64,000 nt of DNA from Macropodus opercularis (taxonomy: Eukaryota; Chordata; Actinopteri; Anabantiformes; Osphronemidae). Within the stretch, counting starts at the first letter, position 1; each line of letters begins with the position of its first letter. The stretch spans positions 15,357,501 through 15,421,500 of the forward strand of contig CM061096.1 of assembly GCA_030770545.1 (NCBI GenBank), read 5' to 3'. Shown one piece after another: positions 10,212 to 22,634 of this stretch. The position numbers were made by a program, and so were the translations under genes. Under the pieces are notes generated by a model. The model saw only the letters and a program-made list of their open reading frames with translations, had not been told where the DNA came from and made no database searches.

Positions 10212-12466
10212 ATCCATAAAACAGTACATCAGTCCCTGTGTTTATTTATTGAAATCTGCACACATCTATGCAGCTTTAGGCTTCACCTGCAGGTAGCCTA
10301 ACCGTGGTTAGATTTAACGACGAGGCTGTAATAATGCAGCAACACAACTAGAGCATAAACTAACCATTAGCTGTATTTACTGATTAAAATCCACTGCTTT
10401 AGCTCCGTGTGGCACACGAGGGCCCGTCACCTCCGACCCCTCCTCGCTGCCTCCATCCCTGCAGCCAGGCTGTTTGCGTGGCCGTCTCCAGTACTCCGAG
10501 GCACGCTCAGCTGTTTTCAGAAAGTATGGACACCCAGCCAGTGTTCCCTATTCACTCACACACACACAAACACAATGGCGCCATGAAATATTCACAAGCA
10601 CCTCTTCAGCCTAGGTGAGGGGCGACTGAGTCGAGGGGGAGGCTTCACGGCAGAGAGTGTCTGGGAGCTGACGCTGCTGAGCCTAAAGATGCCTTAAAAA
10701 TGCCTCGTCTGGACGAGTCGTGTGCGGACAGATTCTGCTTTGGAATAACCTGAAGACGAGGATGATGGATGGATAACGCTGAGGCAAAGGTACGGCTGGC
10801 GGTGTATCGTGTGGAGCAGGCATGACACTCGATGCTGCTTGGCTCCATATGGCGTGTGTGTGGTGCCAGTGCACGTAAAGACGTGTTGGTTCACGCGGCG
10901 AGTGTTCGTCTAGTTTGCTGTTGCTCGCAGCCGTTTGAACACATTCAGGGCAACGTGGGAGTTTTCAGCGTGTGATCAAGCTTATAAGGTGTGAACAGAA
11001 GACACTGAGCTAATGTAAAACGTTAACTAACCTAGAGCTCGTGTTCATATGTTAAATAATTAGTGTAGACTGTGTAAGAAGTAGCTGAATTTCAAGTAGA
11101 AAGTAACTGCTACTGATATGAATTCACATCTTTTTCTAATTTTAAGATTTTCTTACTTGATATGTAACTTTTGTACTTGGCTTACAAGCCAGTTTTCAAA
11201 CGTCTCCAACTCCTAAAGGCAGAACCTTTAAGCGAATTTCCACTTACAACCTGCACAGCTCCACTTTGACCAGCAGACACAGATTCAGGCCACAGGCCAC
11301 AATCTGCTGTTGGGTTTTAAGCTTGTACTCCACGTAAACAATGCTCCTGCAGTGTCTGTGCCCGCGTAGATGCACAATTAGCAGTTTAATATCAGCAGCT
11401 GAGGCGTTTGTCTCTCCTGCCCTCTGCTGCTTCATCCTGCTCATTACATGAAGCTGCTTCTTTCTGGACTGTGAATCTAATCAGGCCATTTTAAATGTCA
11501 GTGCTGTTTGCAGATGGATGCACTGAAAGGTGGAAAGTCTGAAATCATTGCTACTTTCTTATGGCAGTGATTGAGTCATCAGAGCAGATTTCAGTTTCAG
11601 TTGGCCCTTTGGTGCCTACGTCTGCCTTTTATGTAAAGGGAAGACCAGCAGGCTGTAGATGTGAGTTTTACTTTGTTAAGCAGCTGTTTTGTTGTCTGGT
11701 CCAGTCATTTCCCATAGAGGAAAGTCATGCAGCATCACATTCATAGAGTGTAATGCAAATTCTTTTATAGTTACTAAAGACTCAGATCATTTAGTGATCA
11801 TGCACCACTTTACTACACTTTACTAAAATAAGAAGAGATGAAGAGGAGAAACAGGAAAATGCTGTTGTACCAAACCTGATGATTTATTTCCAGTAACACT
11901 CTTGAATCTCACTGGTTCCTGATGTGTAGGTCCAGTCGTGTGTAATACTTCAGTTGTGGGTGCTGATGCCCGTATTGTGTCTTGTGTCCATTTTAGGTGG
12001 CGGCGTGGGATGAGGCTAGAGTTAAAGGCAGAAGGCATTGTCCTACAGCTATAGGAAGACCAGCGTGTGGAGTCCTGATAAGACTCCCCAACACACGTCA
12101 CAAGCTTTTGTCTCGCCGTGGGCTCTGTCACAAAGCGCCGTTTGCACACCAGTGTGGGATGATGATAGCACAATGTGGGCGTAATCCCGCTTTTAACCCA
12201 CAGTGGACGGGACCAGCAGCAGTGCAGGTGCAGCTGTTTACTAAGAAAAGAAATCTAATAGATGCAGGACTAATGTACAGCCCACACTCACCTGACTGGC
12301 CTCCGTCCTGAGGCTCACCTGCCATTGTGCTATTGTAATATGGCCATAGGACATCTGTGCTGTAGATGCTGCTGTAATTACTGAAGCCTCTGTGGCTCAG
12401 CAGTGATCACATGTTTACCTCTGAGCCTTTACTGTGTGTGTTTGTGTGTGTGTGGGGGCAGACGGC
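10212..12466. other. intergenic region between drg2 and myo15a
   Basis: No exon of a known gene, RNA gene or mobile element could be recognised on either strand. The open frames present are short and without family similarity. A short TG-rich tract lies at 12433-12454, just before the TATA box. Confidence 0.6.
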
Positions 12467-12473
12467 TATAAAA
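12467..12473 (+). promoter_or_regulatory. TATA box, candidate core promoter of myo15a
   Basis: TATAAAA in the context ggcTATAAAAca. About 30 bases downstream begins a stretch that ends in a consensus splice donor, which fits a TATA-driven first exon. Assignment to myo15a is inferred from strand and position. Confidence 0.55.
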
Positions 12474-12496
12474 CATTAGCGCAGGGTCCAGGAATC

Positions 12497-12596
12497 AGTG
12501 CAGTGACCAGAAACCAGTGGGTTTAGTGTCTCACCCCAGACAGAGCAGGACCATCAGTGGATATCTGTGACCTCAGAAAATCACTGAACAGACGAG
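12497..12596 (+). other. probable non-coding exon 1 (5' UTR) of myo15a
   Basis: Starting about 30 bases after the TATA box, some 100 bases end with GACGAG followed by the donor GTAAGA at 12597. There is no ATG-led open frame of note. Human MYO15A also begins with a non-coding exon 1 spliced either to the large exon 2 or to exon 3. The 5' end here is an estimate. Confidence 0.5.
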
Positions 12597-15464
12597 GTAA
12601 GAATCTCAGAAGTAATTATAACTATTGTGTCACATATGTGGTGATTTGGACAATTAGCTTTCAAATGTACAAACTTGTGTCTTTCTGAGTGGAGGTTTGT
12701 GTCCTGGTTAAGTTTCAAGCTGCGACTTGGCTCCTGTGGTTACTTGCAACATATATAATTTGGAAGTGAGCGTCTTGTGTGAAGGTCTAATTACCGCAGC
12801 CTCTCCAGCTACGTGTTGGTGTTTGATCCTCGGTGGCAGGTTTTCAGTGTCATTGCTGAGACACGGGGTGATCTGGCAGGAAAGGTTAAGGCCTGAATGG
12901 AGCCTAAAGGCTTACAGGAAACCTGAGCCCAGCCTCCTCGTCCTCCAGTCTCACCTCTGTCTGTAAAAATGTTGTTGATGATGATGATGGTGATTTCTTA
13001 AGTGAAAGTGAAAGGCCCTGACTGCATGTCGGTCTGAATCCAGGGATCACACTGCGTTATGGGAGAGCGAGGCCTCAGGCATAGCGGAGCGTCTGGCTGC
13101 GCTCTGCTCGATGATCTGCTTCAGTCTCATGTTGCTGCGAGCCTCTTCTGAAAGCATGTTGTCAGTCACGGTGGAAGAGACTCCCCTTCATCTTTCACTC
13201 ACGCTCTCGATCTCCACTGTCGCTCCTTTCCTCGTCCCTCCACCTCTCTCCAGCTTCGGTTTCTCCCTACAGGACCACTTTGTCCTTAAACTCCTCAAAC
13301 TCTTCTAAGCGCCTTCTACTAAATCTAACTTTTTTCTCTGCGATTTTCTAATTAGCGGCTCATCCACACACATCCCGTGACCTCGCCTTACCTGTGCCCA
13401 GCTCCCTCTCCTCTTTCTCCACCTGCTCCATCCCTGTCATCCGTGTTCTATTCATTACCAGTTCACTCAGTCACTAGACCACATCAGCCAGACAGCAGAT
13501 ACACATCACGCATATCAAATGGATCTTTGTGCGTCTTTTTACCTGTTTGCTGACCAACAAACTTCACAGTGTTTATCTGATAACAGGAAGGAACTTTTGA
13601 ACCTTCCTCTGTGCCAACCTTCTTTATTTATCCCCTTATCACAGTCTGCAGTCAAATGACACCTGATGTTGAGAAAGAAAGAAAGTCTAGTACGCTTCAG
13701 TATGTCAAATATTTCATTGTTAATCTCCCAGTTATCAGAAGGAATCACATTTGTGTCTCCTGGTCTAGCTTTCGTCTGCTGTGTTGTGTGGTGGCTTTTA
13801 ACCTCTGACACAAGCCCATATGTATAATATATAAGGTGGGAAGCAGGCCACAGTTGACTCTATGGGTTATATTTAGCGCCTGCGATGATAAATGTTTCAT
13901 CCAAGCTGCGTAGGCAGAACACAGGGCACTCATTAAACATTCATCTGTCACTGAGATGACCTCCAGGAATGTCTCCCCATCACCACTAAATTAGTATCAG
14001 GCGATTACCACCCACGGTCATTTATTTACGTCTCGTTGCAGCAGGACGTTATACACCTTGTTGCACCTTGTTATACTGAAGGCAGTGATGGAGCGAGTTC
14101 AAGTGATTATGTTTCTATGAATTATTATTCCTATTCACCTCAAATGACATTTAGTTTAATGAGTAGAAAGCAACTAATGGTCACACAAGAATCCTGAGGT
14201 GAAGAAAATGCACTTTTTTCTTCTTCAGCTGGAAAATAAGCTCTAATATATGCAACATGTAATATCAGGTGGCTGGAGGCCTCAACAACAGCTTCACAGA
14301 ACGTCGTCTTTGATCCAGTCTTTGCTGCATCTTGGTGCATCAAACATTGGCATGTGCATAATGTTGAAGGTGCTGTTACGTCACTCAGCTGTCGATCGTG
14401 CCGCTGCTGGTGATGGGTGTGTTTTGGCTCTGTGTGGATTCGCCTCTCAGACACAGTTTAGCAACAGCTCAGCCAGCTTGCATTATTCATACAGGTGCCT
14501 GCAGATAGGGTTACCCCAAGGCAAGAGAGTCGGTACATTAAGGTACCCTGTGCAACCATTACTGGGGATACACCCACGCTGATGCACATGCACACGCAGA
14601 CACACAATACATACACTCATATGTGTGTGCATGTGCGCTGTGGACAGCACAAGACCAAATGCAGGAGTAGATGAAGTAACCAGAGAGAAATGCAGAACGT
14701 TGAGGAAGGTCACAAAGCCAAGCTGACGTGGATGTGGGAGGATACAACCACGACTGTAACGCAGTCACGCTCAGACAAAGAGGAGGACACCCCTGAAGGC
14801 TGAGACTCACACTGATGCGTGCACATCAGCTCTCCTTGTCCTGCCAAAGTCGGTGCGGTGGCCAAGATGAGGGTTCACCGCTGGACTCACGGGATGCACT
14901 AACAATGGGGGACTCACAAAGGACTACACAGACTCTGTCAGTGGGATAGCAGGGTCTTTTATTCATGGCGTGACCCTGGAGGTTACTTAAAGGAGGATTT
15001 ACCCTAAAGGATTTCAGTAAAACTCTCACTCAAAGGCAAGAGACACTGCAACGAGTAAGATTACTTCATCATATGTAACATTTTGAATTCAATAAGCAGC
15101 TGCTCTTTAAACTTTAACACTCCCAGGCAGTTTCCCTTCTCTTTTTACACAGAGAGAGACAACAGCACTTTTTTCTGGGGATCGAAGACGTACTGAAACG
15201 CGAGTGAGCACTGACGGCTGAGATTCCGACTCCGTTACGAGATCGTGTTTTGACCGACTGTGCTGTGTTTATCTTAGTGTACATCATAACTATAAGAACT
15301 AACAGGGTGCCACACCGTATGGAAAAGCAATGAAAGAAATCTGGATTCAAAGGATGGTGTTACAATTTGGACATCTTGAAAGTATGTTTTACCATTGACT
15401 TTTTCTTTTTTCATTTTGGAAACTTTTTTGTTCTTGTGGAGCCTGATTTAAATTTGGATACATC
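12597..15464 (+). other. myo15a intron 1 and 5' UTR part of exon 2
   Basis: No coding exon recognised. The acceptor that opens exon 2 is not certain. A strong candidate follows a T-rich tract at 15441 (cttgtggag), leaving a 23-base leader before the ATG. An alternative lies at 15276 (tatcttag) and would leave a longer leader with upstream ATGs. Confidence 0.5.
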
Positions 15465-18400
15465 ATGCCACCTAAAAAGGGTGATTCAAAATCAGCTGCC
15501 AAGAAAGGCAAGTCTGAGGAGCCAAAGAAGGGAGGGAAGGATGATAAGAAGGGGGGGAAAGATGACAAAAAAGGGGGGAAGAAAGCAGAGGAACCACCAT
15601 CTAAGGGGAAAGGAAAGGATGATGGGAAGAAGGGAAAGGGAAAGAAACCTGTCAGCGAGTCAGAGGAGGGGTCAGAGGAAGAAGAAGAAGAGGTGAGGTC
15701 TGAGGAAGAAGGCAGCGAGGAAGAAGTGCCTACTAAGAAGTCAGCACAGCAGGGCAAAGGAAAGGGGAAAGCAGCTCTGAAAGGCGCATCGAAGGCCATG
15801 GCTGTGAAGGGCTTCAAACCTCCTGCTAAACAGTCACCTGCCTCAGACGATGAGGAAGAAGAAGAAGAGAGGGGGAGGCCACAGAAAGGGATGGGTGCCA
15901 TGAACCTGAAAAAGATGAGTGATGTCCACATCAAAGGAGCCTCCAAGGCCATGATGGGCTTTGCTGCAGAAGGGCAAAGGAAAAACATGCCTACAGCAAA
16001 AGCACCAGATGTCAAGACCCACCTCAAAGGAGCTTCCAAAGCCCTCACAGGTATTACAGGGAAGGCTTCTCCTTTCAGCTTCCCCTCTAAGCAGCAGCCA
16101 GAGAAGGCAAAACCAAAGAGAAACCTTAAAACCACATCCCGTCTCTTCCTGCGTCTCTCCAAGAAAAAGAAGCCCCCTGCTGGTGGCAGTAAACCACTTC
16201 TAGGCGCCAGCAAACTTTTTGCTGGGTTTGGATCAAAATCACCTGGGGACAAAAAGCCAGGTCTGTCTGGCTTTAGCTTGTTTAATAAAAAAAACGATGC
16301 CGACAAAGAAAACACAACAAAAAAGACAATCAATTTATCCAGTTTGGGTGGGAAGCAAAACATGGCAGCAGAGGCTAAGGGGCTGGGAGGGAAGTTCAAA
16401 GGCATGTTCGGGAAAAAGAAGGGGAGGCCCACTTTCAAGAATAAAGGATGGACGGTGGGAAGAATAGCTGCAGCAACAAACTGGCTGACTGGGCGGTTCC
16501 TGATGAACAAGGGTCATGGTCATCTCGGGGGACGAGCAAGAAGACGCGGACGCAAGGGCCTATCATTTGCTAGCAGGGACACTAGGGGGAGAGAGACACA
16601 TTATTACAATGAGGGCTATGAGTATGATGATGACGAATATGGATACGAGGAAGGTTATTATGACAGGTGGAGACCTAGAGACTTTCAGAGACAACCCATG
16701 GCCTATGATCCATACGACCCTTATGGAGAAGAAATGGACTACTATGATGACGAAGAGTGGGAAGATGAATATGGTTACTACGATGATGAGGGCAACTTTT
16801 ATTACGATGATGATGAATTGTACTATGATGACCATATGGATTACTATGGTTACCCTTATGGCTATTACAATGATGAGTATGATGATTACTATGGCGATGA
16901 AGAGGTGGAGTATTTCTATGGTGATGACGGTTTGTTATACGCAATGGAGCCTGAGGCGTACGATTGCTATGGCAATGCAGTTGATGGTTTCTATGAACAA
17001 TACGAGCTTGGAGGTTACTTGGACCCCTATGTGGGTTATAATGGAGCAATATCAGATTCATTTGGTGGTTATGGTGCAGTTTCCGGCCTACATAGTGACC
17101 CAATGTTTGGATATGCTGAGCCTGTTTCTACTTTTAACCCCTACCAGCAGCCTTTTTGTATGGATGCTGGGATGGCTCCAGCAGAGGCGGGGACGCTATA
17201 TGGTCAGGACCAGCCAATGTACAGTCCAGCTGAGCCAATTTTTGCTGAGCAGTTCAGGGTTCCCCGACCCCAAGTTAGGCTTTTTGGAAAAGACAGGCTA
17301 GATGTGGAAACTTTGCCACCTCCTCCTTTTCACTCTGGTCCCTCATCCCAGGTTTATATCCCTCCTTCTCCAGCGCTTGCCCTCAACAATCTGGAAATTA
17401 TGTCAGAAATAGAATACGAGCAACCCCAAACCACATACCTCCCTGCACAACCACATTACCCCACTGTCATAAATCAACAACAAAGCCCCTGCTTTCCTGG
17501 CCATCCCATGTCTGGAGTAATGACCATTCAACAGGAACACTTTCCTCTCCCTCAGCCTACCCACCCAATCGTTTCCATTACTCCAACTAATTTGTCTCCA
17601 TCTATTCTACGACCACAAGTGACATCCCAAATGTATCAACCATCCTTGCCTCAAGACATACAGATGTTCCAGGTAGGACACATGTCACCAGTGCTCCCAC
17701 CAATACAGCCACCAATGCCTCCCTTGATGCATTCACCGCTCCATTCTCCACTGGCCTCGCCTAGACCTGTGCGTCGAATGAGTCCCCTTCCTTCCCCGCA
17801 GATGTCACTAAGGCCAGGCTCCTTTAGGGCACCTCCATCTCCTCGCTTCTTACAACATCACACGGACTTCCAAACAGACATCCAGTCGGACCCCCCCCCC
17901 TCCACTCGCTTACATAGGAGAGGACTTTCTCACCGGCCCTCAATGATAAGCCAAAGGCCAGCTTCCCCTGTTGACAGGTGGAGACCATCCAGTCCTCTTG
18001 CTTCTCCCCTGCAGCAGAGGAGAGGCATGTCAGTAAGAACTCAGCAATCCCGGATGGCAGGAAGGAGAGGAACCGGTTTGAATAGAGCTTCATCAACTGT
18101 CCAAGCCCAGTCCCCACTTTCAAGTCCGCTAGCTTCTCCCCGGGGATCGCTGAGGAAAAGAGCAAGCCCACCACCTTCACCAAGGCTGTCTTTCAGACAA
18201 CAACCGCCCCCAGACGCAGTGCCTCTGCCATCTACCAGACCCCATTTGTTTAAAGGTAGAAAGCAGACATCTATGATGAGACGTTCCCCCTCTCCTTCCC
18301 TACCATCCCCTCAAAGATGGAGTCCCCCTCCACGTGAACGACCGCCAATGGAGTCTCCACCTCAAAGCTTTCGTCCCTCATCTCCTTTACGTCCTATATC

Positions 18401-21400
18401 TCCTTCCCCATCACGTATCAGCAATCGGCCTCTCCCAAGTCGGACCTCTACTCGCCGGATGAGAGGAAGTATAGGAGGTCGTAATCATGTACCCATGAGG
18501 GCTGTGAAACCTTCCCCAGCTAACCCTTACTCACAGAGACGCAGCAGGCACGGGCCCCCAGTCACTCATGTAGCCCCATTCAGGTCTTCTATCCACAGTG
18601 GCCCAGGCTCTCCCACAGGACAGATAGGCAGCATAGATGGAACGCCTATGTTAACCAGGACAGGCTCCCGGCCTGCAGGCTTGAGGGAGTCAAAGCGAAT
18701 AGGTACCCCCCAGAGAGGCTTCCACAGACCAGTAGGTAGGGGGCAGCCCTTAGTACGAATGCCTAGAAACCAACCATCTCTTCAGTCAAGGCAGTCATTC
18801 AGAGCCCCCCCTCCAATGCCTCCTGTTTCACCTCAGCCTTCTTTGAAGCAGAGTGGCCCTCTTTCTCCACAGCCATCGGTACGAAGGCTGCAGAGTAGAT
18901 CTCAATCTCCACAACTAATGCATCGTCGATCTCCTATGCTCTCTCATTCAGCCTCCCCCATGCACCATCTATCTCATCCACCCTCGCCTTTGCCAAACAG
19001 AGCTATGAGCCCTCAAAGTGTAGGGCCAACAACCATTCAGCCAGCAGGACAATTCACAAGCCTTCCTCCTGGTACTTTTCCACCATCTCAGAGTATCACT
19101 CAATATGATTATACAATGATGGAGCCAGGCCCTTCCCCAATGCTTACTAATGCTTTACCAAATTCCCAGGTTATAGGTGCTCCCTTTCCTCCCTCTCCTG
19201 TCTCTTCTTCCATCTCATACACCAACACATCTTACCCTTTCCCACACCTTCCTCAATCTGCACCATTATCACCTCATTTGGGACACACACTCCAGAATCC
19301 TTACCTACAAAATGTCAGCAGCACCTCACCCTTACAGGGAAACACATCCCCAATACCTGGAGGGCAGGGGGAGATTTCATCTGATGCACAAATGAATCAC
19401 CAAGCAAGTCCACTTCCCAGTCCTGGCCTTTCCAGTGCAATGATGCAGAATCCACGTTTGCGCAGCGCCTCATATGCAACTCCTCTGCAGCGCAATGCTA
19501 ACCTTTATACAACCGTCCTTTCACCTGCTCAGTCTGAAGGCCATTCTATGCCCTCTGTAAACACCTTTCAGTCTATCAGAGGTACCTCACCACTTTTTTC
19601 TGGTGGACTGCGGACTTCCCAGATTCAAGGCTCTATGTTGAGACTTCCAAGTGGTACTCTGAAAATGTCTCATGGGCCTGTTGAACCTCCACTTACCACT
19701 GATAGTGGAGGTGGCATTAGCGGTGGTGGGAGAGCTTTAATGCTCTCTAGTGCTCTCCAGAACCCAAGCCTAAGGCAGGCCACTTATCGTTTACCTGATG
19801 GCTCTCTGGTCACAAGAACTGAACCTGCTGTACCTTCCTCAGGTCCATCACCTCTCTCATCCCCCATGCTCTCCTCTGCATTGCTCAATGCAAATTTGCG
19901 TCAGGCCACTTATCGTTTGCCTGATGGCACTCTCGTAACTCGGACAGAACCCGTCCCCGCACCCTCCCCTTCCTCACCAATGCTTTCCTCTGCTCTTCTC
20001 AATACTAACGTTCGTAAGGCCTCCTATCGATTACCAGATGGTTCAATACTTACATCTTCAGGACAAGAAGCACAGAATGTTCAGAGTGCATTGTCATCAC
20101 CAGGTCTGTCAAGTGCTCTAATGAACGCTAACCTACGGAAGGCTAAGTTTCAGCTCCCAGAAGGATCCTCGCTGTTTTCACGAAATCAACCACAAACTTC
20201 TTCTGCTTCCTCGGGTCCTCTCCTTTCTGGTGCATTGCTAAACACCAACATGCGAGGTGCTTCATACAAACTTTCAGATACTTCAGTTCTGAGGCAGCCT
20301 GGCTCTGCTGGTACCTCTGAGCCACGATCCCTTGACCTCTCAGGTGCTCTCCGTAACCAGAACCTCCGATCTGCCACGTATCGTTTACCAAATGGAACTC
20401 TAATGACCCGCCCTCAGCCTGCATCCCAAACATTTGACCTTTCCAATGCTTTATCAAAGAACCCTAACCTTCGTTCAGCCAAGTATCGTCTCCCTGATGG
20501 TAATATCATGACACGACTTGGTGCCCCTAGAACTCCGGAGCCTCGCACACTTAACCTCTCTGGCGCACTGCAAAACCCTCACCTTCGGGGGTCGTCTTTC
20601 AGGCTACCGTCCTCGTATGCAGTAGTGTCACCCCATATTCAAGGATCGGGTCCTGATCAGCACTGGGCACAGAGTCCTGGAGTTGAAGGTTTGGGCCTTC
20701 AGCAAGATGTGGATGTGTGGGGTGCTGAGAGGGTTCTTCCACACGGAACAGTGCAGAACCTCAATAAGTGGTCCATGTATAGGGATGGGGAGCTGCTAGA
20801 CCCCAGTAGTCTGACTGTGCAGGGAGATGGAGGACATGAATCAGGAGACTGGAATCTCAGCAGGGAGGGGGAACCACAGGGTCAGTGGTTTGATAAGGTA
20901 AAAGTAATTATGTTATATCACACAACATGGCATAAGTATCCACAACAGTTAACAACAATTAAGTTGTCATCTCTTAGAAAGGTGTAAAAAGAACATTTTC
21001 ATTTTTTGTGAGTGAACTTGTTCGTGTGTTTATGACCTGGAGGGGGGTTGAGATGAACCCGTATCTGATTCTATACATGTGTTATTTAGATGTACTCAAT
21101 CAGAAGTCTTCCTAACATGGGTCAACGGGACCACAGAGAAGCAGATGGAGTGGAAGATATGACACAGCTTGAGTGAGTAAAATGTTGCACACATCTAGAT
21201 TTGTCCTTTACTAATCTACAACCATTTCAAGCTTTTGACTTTTATTTGCTGGATAAAACTGCTGAGCAGGAGATGCATTGTCCTCAGTGGGCAGTCTGTC
21301 AGGTCCTGTAAAGATTCAGAGACGCAGTGAGAAGCTGAAATGTCCTGTCTGCTTTCCTGCTAATGTCCAGGGAAATGCACGAAGACGCTGTTCTGCTGAA

Positions 21401-22589
21401 CATAAGGAAGCGGTTTGAGAGGCAGCTCATTTATGTACGTACCCGAACAGTACATTCACCTATTTGAACTTCTAGAAGGTTAATTGCTTGTTTTTTCCAG
21501 ACTTACATCGGTAGTATCCTGGTGTCCGTGAACCCCTATAAGATGTACAACATCTATGGGACGGACATGGTGCTGCTGTACAAGGGTCATGCTCTGGGAG
21601 AGAATCCACCGTAAGTCATGTTCGCTATCAAACTCTAGAGACGATACACTGAAAATATACAGACAGGAAAGACAAGAAAAGCAAAAAGGAAGGTTAGAAA
21701 AACCTTCTGTCCATTTCAACGTGTGACAACGTTCCTCTTTCGCCTTCAGGCATTTGTTTGCAATCGCAAATGCTGCTTATTCCAAAATGATGGATGCCAA
21801 ACACAACCAAGTCATAATAATCAGGTAAGAAGCTGTAAAACATGCATCCCAGTCACCCCCTACATACCTATAACGAAGGAGTTTATGTCTTTATGTTTGA
21901 TCACTCGTCTCAGCCCCAAATGTGTACCTGCTGCTTCAAAACAGTTCTGTGGGAAAAAGGTAACAGAAGCTTGTTGTTTTAGCCCAGAGAAAAAACACAT
22001 TTCGCTCGCTGCTCCGTAAATGTTGTGTCCCAAGAGCTCAGTGAAACCAAGGAAGGTCAGGAGTAAAAGGATTTTATTAACTGCTGTGGCAGGCGAAGGA
22101 GGCGTCTCAAGGGAAAACTACTGGGAAGACTATTGTGAAAAATTCTCCACAAGAAGGAAAAACAACATTGCTGGAACTAGAAATAACTCGATCTCCTGTG
22201 GTTTAGTTGTGGTTTAACCTTTATAATTTGCCTGTGAAGTTTTTTGGACGATCTGTTTCCATCTCCATCTGGATTAGTCTTTGTAAATTCATGAGTGTCT
22301 GTGGTTTACAGGCAAGTAAACCTAAGATGGAGCCAGAGTCGTCTCCACATCCTCTCACTCTTCAACTGATGCCTCATCCTCGACAAAACACACACATCAG
22401 TACACTAACATTCTGCTCACATGCTCAGGTGTGTGTCCACACGTGTATGAATGTGCCGGAGCAGTCACACGAACTACACAAATATGTGTTCGCTCAGACA
22501 CACCTCCAGCACTTTAGCTGCTTTTGGAAGGAGACACCTGTAAGGAAAGCCCAGCCAGGTCTGGGCAAGGAGCAGATTGGCTTTCAGAG

Positions 22590-22634
<45 letters not shown>

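Larger units (their letters stand above)
15465..20897 (+). other. myo15a exon 2: 1811-codon N-terminal extension
   Basis: A single exon of 5433 coding bases ends with Phe-Asp-Lys before donor GTAAAA. In order: Lys-rich and then Glu-rich stretches (residues 1-80), five LK-x-[AT]-S-[KR] units (105-250), NWLTGRFL at 339 (human NWLTKKFL), an Asp/Tyr-rich block (about 377-520), [15 protein letters not shown] (human PRPQVKLFGKEKLEV), a long Pro/Ser/Arg-rich region with many SP sites, and a repeat array at 1321-1720. In human the equivalent exon codes roughly 1200 residues and defines the long isoform, which is needed to maintain mature stereocilia. The short conserved motifs show that the exon is homologous to the human one, while the rest is low complexity. 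Confidence 0.93.

Noticed and set aside
11823..12325. Overlapping open frames of about 100 codons on both strands upstream of myo15a
   Set aside because: No splice context, no recognisable motif and coding potential on both strands at once; most likely chance.
15389..16510. A 373-codon open frame on the - strand opposite myo15a exon 2
   Set aside because: It is the mirror of a Lys/Glu/Ser-rich coding exon with few stop-forming codons in that frame; it reads as Phe/Ser/Pro runs without any domain.
16516..17301. 261-codon Met-rich open frame in another phase of myo15a exon 2
   Set aside because: Produced by the repetitive GATGAT/TATGAT codons of the Asp/Tyr-rich block read out of frame.
20898..20987. 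Open frame running past the exon 2 donor of myo15a
   Set aside because: The donor GTAAAA at 20898 joins in phase to exon 3, and the residues after it match nothing in the family; it is intron read-through.
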